From assembly GCA_036346375.1 (NCBI GenBank), contig CM070502.1, forward strand, positions 72,804,224 through 72,868,223: a stretch of 64,000 nt of DNA, given 5' to 3'. The DNA comes from Guadua angustifolia (taxonomy: Eukaryota; Streptophyta; Magnoliopsida; Poales; Poaceae). Both the position numbers and the translations under genes were made by a program. Below the pieces are notes generated by a model. That model worked only from the letters and a program-made list of their open reading frames with translations. It was not told the origin of the DNA and did not search any database. Below, one piece after another: positions 59,035 through 64,000 of this stretch; positions within the stretch are counted from its first letter, which is position 1, and the number at the start of each line of letters is the position of its first letter.

Positions 59035-59628
59035 ACAATTCCTTAGGATATGATGCAGGCTCGAAACCTGGTGGTGGGAGCAACATTTCAGCAGAGCTAC
59101 GCTTGCCATTGATCGGCTCCAGAGGCTTAAAGACCAAGACCATTGGCACTACAACATGATCAGATGGAAGTTACTCTTGTGATTACTGGTAAGTTAGCAA
59201 GAATGGGTTCGACTGTCATGGAACATACCCTAGAGAAATTTGATAGCATAAGACAACTCAAACATATCATTTGTGAAGGGGCCAATGGCTCTTTACTGCC
59301 CTTTCAATGGCTCTTTACAAGCACCTAAGGCTGATCTCCTCGACTTCCAGAAAATTGGCTGGGGATCAGGTGAAGACGGCTCCTCCATGGTTTGCTCCTT
59401 TCCTGCAGCACAAAGAATCGCATCCATTAGCTATATAAATCTCGCATCAACGCAAACACCCGACTCTGCTTCGTTAGCCTAAAATTTCCCCTCTTCGTAT
59501 TTGCATGAACAATTAAGATACATACGAGGAAACAAGGATAAAAAAACCGCAACCTCACCTCTGCTTCTTGCCTGCGAACTAGCTCAGTTTCTCTTGCTGG
59601 TTGATACCTGAGCTCCTAAACTCTCTCT

Positions 59629-59666
<38 letters not shown>

Positions 59667-60445
59667 GATGTCTTCTCGGCTGCATTATCTTATGGTTCTT
59701 GGCTGAGGGTTGTTTCACGTAGTGTTTCACTAATTCAGAGAACAATATTCATAATTAAAACCTAAGAAAAACAATTCAGCCCAATTGAACAAACTGGATC
59801 ACGCATTGTTTCACATGGCAAGAGAGTAAATGTAAATATACACGCACAAGAATAATCAGCTCACACAGCTGTTTTCACATAGCACTAATGAGCTAATATA
59901 CGATCAAGAATCTGCACGGTACCTTCTTTGTATATTTACTTCACCCAAAATCCCCCTCCCACCCCCACCCTAGAAATCAGCTACGAATCCAACCCAATCC
60001 AACGTTGCAGGTAAGGCAAGAAACGAGATTAATAGCGGCGCTGTGATCTTACTCATCATGACTGAGCAGGCCCCGAGGATGACCAACAACTGACCAGTGG
60101 AGACCCCCAGCATCTTGCCCCCCGAATCATCGACCGCAGCAAGAGAGGAATAAGGCCTCACCCCCAAAGCCCCCGCCGCCTTTCCTGCGCCAAGATCGCG
60201 GCGTAGTCAGCCGGTGGCCGCCGACGGGGTAAGAGCAACAAACCAGCCGCGCGCTGGGAAAAAGGCCCAAAGGCCTCACCTTTCTTGGAGAGACGATCGC
60301 GGCGTGCCTGCCGCGGGCGAGCTGGACCACCTGTGAGGCGGCGAGCCAGCGGGTGGGGGTGTAGCTGCCCCGCACGTGTACGTGATGGGGAACGGGACAG
60401 GGATAGGATCCAATACCAAAAAATGGGAAACCAGCTTCCCGGCTT
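59035..60445 (-). CDS. Possible small multi-exon gene with a TatA/TatB-like segment
   Basis: On the minus strand a GC-rich upstream part (60450-60100) is followed by a piece encoding MLGVSTGQLLVILGACSVMM (about 60115-60055) and an apparent GTAAG donor. The start resembles the first helix of TatA/TatB-like membrane translocase subunits, where MLGxSxGELxLLxGA is common. Further down come MEEPSSPDPQPIFWKSRRSA (from ATG 59392) and KPLEPINGKRSSAEMLLPPP then GFEPASYPKEL before a stop near 59040. These segments look coding but their joining is guesswork and the last two are not recognised. It could be an intact small gene or gene fragments. Confidence 0.3.
59621..59661. repeat. CT dinucleotide microsatellite
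   Basis: Nearly uninterrupted CT repeat of about 40 bp. Confidence 0.9.
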
Positions 60446-61493
60446 CCTCATTTTAGGTTGTATGATTAGTTATATGTATGCTGAATTTTTAAATTTTAAT
60501 GAATTGTGATCTATAAGGTTTATGATATGATTAATATGCTCTGTAGTCTGCGTATGCCTCTTAAGTGGGCTTTATATTATATATGAAGTGATTATAACAT
60601 GCACCTTTGCAAAACCAAACTCTAAAGGTTGGGAATGGGGTCTTACCTTTCAGCATCTGCACTTCAGGCCATTCTTTTTTTTTAAAAAAAATCCTTTTCG
60701 ATTGTCCTGGTGTTCTTTAGTTTAACACCGTTTTCAGGTCTTTGAGCTCGTGCTACTGCATTGGAACAGTAGTGTTGCTGTTATGCTCACTAAACACTAG
60801 CCTTCCTTTTTTTAAAAAAAATAAAATGATATCCATTGACAGGTTATAGTATTGCTGTAAGTTGCATTCCCTTCGTGACTGCAGGCTGTTGCGTAGGAGG
60901 CACTGAACTGAAGCAGGCGCCATGAACTCACTGGGTGCTGTTTTACTTCTGCACTAAAGCTGGCTAGAAATGAACACTAGTAAGAGGAATGCACTTGTGC
61001 AACCAAGCTTTGGCTAAATTTTTTTCAGATCTGGCGCTCTTACTCATATAGTTGTTGTCCCTTCCTCGACTGCGGGAACATCGATATGTGACATGTTACG
61101 CATACAATTGCAGTCCTCTCCCTGACAGCAAAAGCGTCGGCATCTGCTGCACCCAAGCACCGTGATAGGGTCCTGGACCTATGGGAGACCGACAGATCGT
61201 GGCAGCAAACAGATGGCCCACCATGGCAGGCTTATTGTCGCACTACCTGAGCTCGGCAGTCGTTGCCGAGCATCCCAGGCTCTGCAACGCCCTCTTGCCG
61301 CGTTGGCCCACCTCGTGTCGTGGTCGCACGTCCTGTCATAGGCCGGCTACCTATTACGGTATATATGCATGACAGATGGCACATGTCACATCAGAAAATC
61401 TTTTTTGCAAAAACAATTGCGCTGAGCCAGAATTGTATAAAAATTGGGTTAGGTGACTAAGAAAAGCTTCGCCTTGTGTGTCGACCTCCTATA
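60446..61493. other. Intergenic sequence without recognised features
   Basis: No gene or element was recognised. Short open frames at 61181-61460 have no family resemblance. Confidence 0.3.
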
Positions 61494-61720
61494 AGTAGGC
61501 CTGTAAATGAGCTAAGCTCGAGCGAGCCTAGCCTCCTAAACTCAAGCTCGGTAAAAGCTCAAGTGGAATTTGAGTTGGGGTCCAAATCTAGATCGAGGCT
61601 CGAGTAAGCTTAGTAACAAAAAAAATCAATATACACTAGTTTTCAATAAAAAAATGATCAAGCTCGAGGTCAGTTCGGGTAAAGTCGGTAAAAATTAACA
61701 TATAATAATATTTAGAGAGG
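61494..61720. repeat. AGCTCGAG-rich repeat fragment
   Basis: Contains AGGCCTGTAAATGAGCTAAG and several GAGCTCGAGC or GCTCGAGG strings, wording like the subterminal parts of hAT elements such as 16083-16753. No clear ends, so a remnant. Confidence 0.35.
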
Positions 61721-62691
61721 TGTTTGTTGATCTATGATCTAAATTCTGAATCTAGAATGCCTAAGTCTGATGATAAAATTGAGTACATGTCTAGAATTCC
61801 TTATTTTAGTGCTATTGGTTCATTAATGTATGCTATGGTTTGCTCTCGTCCTGATCTATCTCATGCAATGAGTGTTGTTAATAGATACATGGCTAATTCT
61901 TGTAAAGAACATTGAAAGGCTGCTCAATGGATTTTCATGTATATGTGTGGTACTTCTAATGCTTCTTTGTAATTCGGAAATTCTGGAAATGGACTTATCG
62001 GTTATATTGACTTTGATTATGCTGATGACTTTGATAAGAGAAGGTCTCTCACAAGTTATGTTTTCACCATTGATGGTTGTGTCGTTAGTTGGAAAGTAAG
62101 TTTGTAGGCTACTGTTATTTTATCCACCACCGAAGCTGAGTACATGGCTATTTCTGAATGATGTAAAAAAGCTATTTGGCGGATAGGTTTGTGTGCTAAG
62201 CTTTGTGGAGTTAAGTCTTGCATTATTATATTTTATGATAGTTAAATTGCCATATGTTTTACAAAGAATCAGATGTTTCATGAGAGAACAAAGCATATTG
62301 ATGTCAAATATCATTATATTCGTGATGTATTGCTCAAGGTAACATTAAGGTTTGCAAGATTAGTACATATGATAATCCTGCTGATATAATAACAAAGCTA
62401 GTTCCTGTTACTAAGTTTGAGCTTTGCTCGTGTTACAGTTTAAGTTTCAGTGGGTTTTTTTTTGTACCGATGGTTCTTTGTTAAAGGAAGATGTCTATTT
62501 TGAAATTGCTATAAGATGGAATTTGTTTCAAGGTGGAGTTTGTTGATATATGATCTCTCTAGAAAATAGTGGATATTTGCCGGCCGGCTCATGTGGTTTT
62601 TTTCCCGCAAGGGTTTTTCACGTTAAATTTGTGTTTTTGTTTCTTTTGATTTGATTTACTTCATCTGTTGTGCGTGTCAATTTTTCTAACA
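61721..62691 (+). mobile_element. Decayed Copia 3' end with one LTR
   Basis: Plus-strand pieces keep the Copia C-terminal order: IEYMSRIPYFSAIGSLMYAM, CSRPDLSHAMSVVNRYM, KRRSLTSYVFTIDGC, STTEAEYMAIS and HERTKHIDVKYHYIRD, the RNase H end of pol, with in-frame stops throughout. A purine tract, AAGGTGGAG, precedes an LTR at about 62542-62691 (TGTTGATATATG...TTCTAACA). The rest of the element is missing. This is not the family of the 17375 array. Confidence 0.8.
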
Positions 62692-62759
62692 GTGTTTCCA
62701 TGTTTTTCTTTTTAAAAGTTACATAAATATTAAAATATCAATTAAGAGTAGATAGTAAT

Positions 62760-63719
62760 TGTTGGATTATTTGAGCCTAGCCCAAATAATTGAGACAAAT
62801 AAATCCTATAAAATCTCAAATGCCCGCTCATGAGGAGGCATGTGTGCAAACATTAGTCCCATATTGCTTGTGGAGGTGGAGGATGACCAACTTATAAGGG
62901 AGAGTTCTCTCCACCTTCCTAGAAGCATGACAAGGAGAAGAAAGAAACACTGCGCTCGCCTCGCCTCGCCCGCCGGGCTCGGGCTCGGGCTCGGGCGGGG
63001 GGGAGGCGGAGGCACAGGCGTCATGGCACTGCGTGAATGGTTCGCCGAAATCCGGTCGAGCCTTGCAGACAGCCTCCTTTTGCGATTTATTCTTTTGCTA
63101 CTCGGAATCGTGGCGGTTGTAATATGAGATAAGGATCATGGCGAGTCCGTTCGTGGCACATCTTCAAGTCACGTCCGGTCACGGTTACCAGGCTATCCCT
63201 ATATATAATGCGCCCTTCCACCTATGTAGATATGCAGAACACATTGAGTTAGGGTTTTGCCACCTCTCGCTGCTGCGCCGCCATCGTAGCCTTTTCTATC
63301 CCGAGCGCCGACGTGCATCAGCGATCGGGAGAGCAGGTCTCCGGAACCCTTCGTCTTCGAGATCCTGCACCGGGAGAGGGCAAATAAGGTTTTTGGGAAG
63401 CGCTTCGCGCTACTGCTCAAGATCTTCACCACGGCTCGTCTTCCTGCTCCTGCTGCTGGACGTCGTCATAGCCAGCGGCTCCTGCGATGCGCCATTGCCA
63501 ACGTCGACCACGTCAACACCGCAACTGCACCATCTACGTCGTCTGCATCTTCTTCTTCTGTTCAGTACGTTCGATCTGCCCTAATCTCGTAGTTAATCAT
63601 GTTTATCAAGATGATCATGATATTCGTGTTATCTAATATGTTAGAGATACATGCTAGTTTCTGTGATGTTGTTCATGATTTATATTGAATTTAATCTGAA
63701 GCTGTCTAATTATTCAACA
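62760..63719 (+). repeat. 5' LTR of another Copia element
   Basis: Runs from TGTTGGATTATTTGAG to TTATTCAACA, perfect TGTTG/CAACA ends, about 960 bp. TATATATAA at 63200-63208 would be its promoter. Several short open frames lie within it but none is conserved. A normal primer-binding site does not follow directly, so the right end is less sure. Confidence 0.6.
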
Positions 63720-63758
63720 ATCCAAAAACCTTATTGTAGACATTTCTCTAGATTAACA

Positions 63759-64000
63759 ATGGTGGCTTCTGCTGACGACCGAGGTAGGAGAAATTCTCGG
63801 TGTGCACTTTAAGAGGTGGCAAGTCAAGGTCACGCTCGCTTCTGACTATGAATGTATTCGGGTTAGTAAAGGCAAGCTTGAAGGTGATCTCTCTGCGAAG
63901 CGAGAAAAGTTTCACGGATGTCAATACTCTCTTCGTGGGATGCATTCTTAGCATTCTTCTTGACCGTCTATGTGATGTGTACATGCACATAATGACTTGA
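63759..64000 (+). pseudogene. Copia gag start, frameshifted, runs off the window
   Basis: An ATG at 63759 opens MVASADDRGR. Further pieces in different frames read VHFKRWQVKVT and SFTDVNTLFVGCILSIL then DRLCDVYMHI, matching the N-terminal part of Copia gag. Frame changes within 240 bp show it is broken as read. The rest lies outside the window. Confidence 0.6.

Overview
The window is nuclear DNA of a grass, most likely Oryza or a close relative. Plant intron-exon genes (GT-AG introns, GC-rich first exons) are embedded in LTR retrotransposons, MITEs and a Helitron. No bacterial-style operons, tRNA, rRNA or CRISPR array were seen. The two best-preserved genes, WEE1 kinase and a TDY-type MAP kinase very close to rice MPK13, lie next to each other in rice on chromosome 2, and a CASP-like gene is also known from that neighbourhood (recalled, not checked). 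This suggests a collinear block expanded by transposons.

Layout: 1-2702 holds the 3' part of WEE1 (+) with an LTR-retrotransposon piece in its last intron. 3160-8122 is degenerate repeat DNA. 8123-15545 holds a 3.55 kb segment present twice, 324 bp apart. Each copy carries a TIR element beside the first exon of the MAP kinase gene, and both exon copies share the same length defect. 16083-16753 is a hAT element with a perfect 8-bp target duplication. 17375-25498 is a minus-strand Copia element whose 3.9 kb right part, flank included, was tandemly duplicated after insertion; a small TRIM element nested in it was copied too. 27225-37127 is an intact 507-residue MAP kinase reading frame in ten exons, interrupted by a non-autonomous Copia element (28103-29734) and a very young chromovirus (31856-36959).

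Downstream, 38381-38716 (-) encodes an IDA-like secreted peptide precursor. 40997-48438 is a 7.4 kb Helitron with fragments of the transcription factor gene IWS1 at its 3' end. 48650-52780 is AT-rich repeat DNA with a near-perfect Mutator-like foldback. 54711-57196 (+) is a CASP-like membrane protein gene with two apparent frameshifts. 59035-60445 may hold a small minus-strand gene with a TatA/TatB-like segment. The last 2.3 kb holds a decayed Copia 3' end and the 5' LTR and gag start of another Copia element.

The host genes do not form a pathway: WEE1 controls CDK inhibition at G2/M, the MAP kinase signals, the IDA-like peptide is an extracellular ligand, and the CASP-like protein is a four-helix membrane protein. 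The main interest is structural: segmental duplications that post-date insertions, Helitron gene capture, an LTR that encodes the end of a polyprotein, and a pattern of CAG/CTG differences between duplicate copies that may reflect sequencing error at methylated sites. All exon boundaries are read by eye from splice signals and reading frame.
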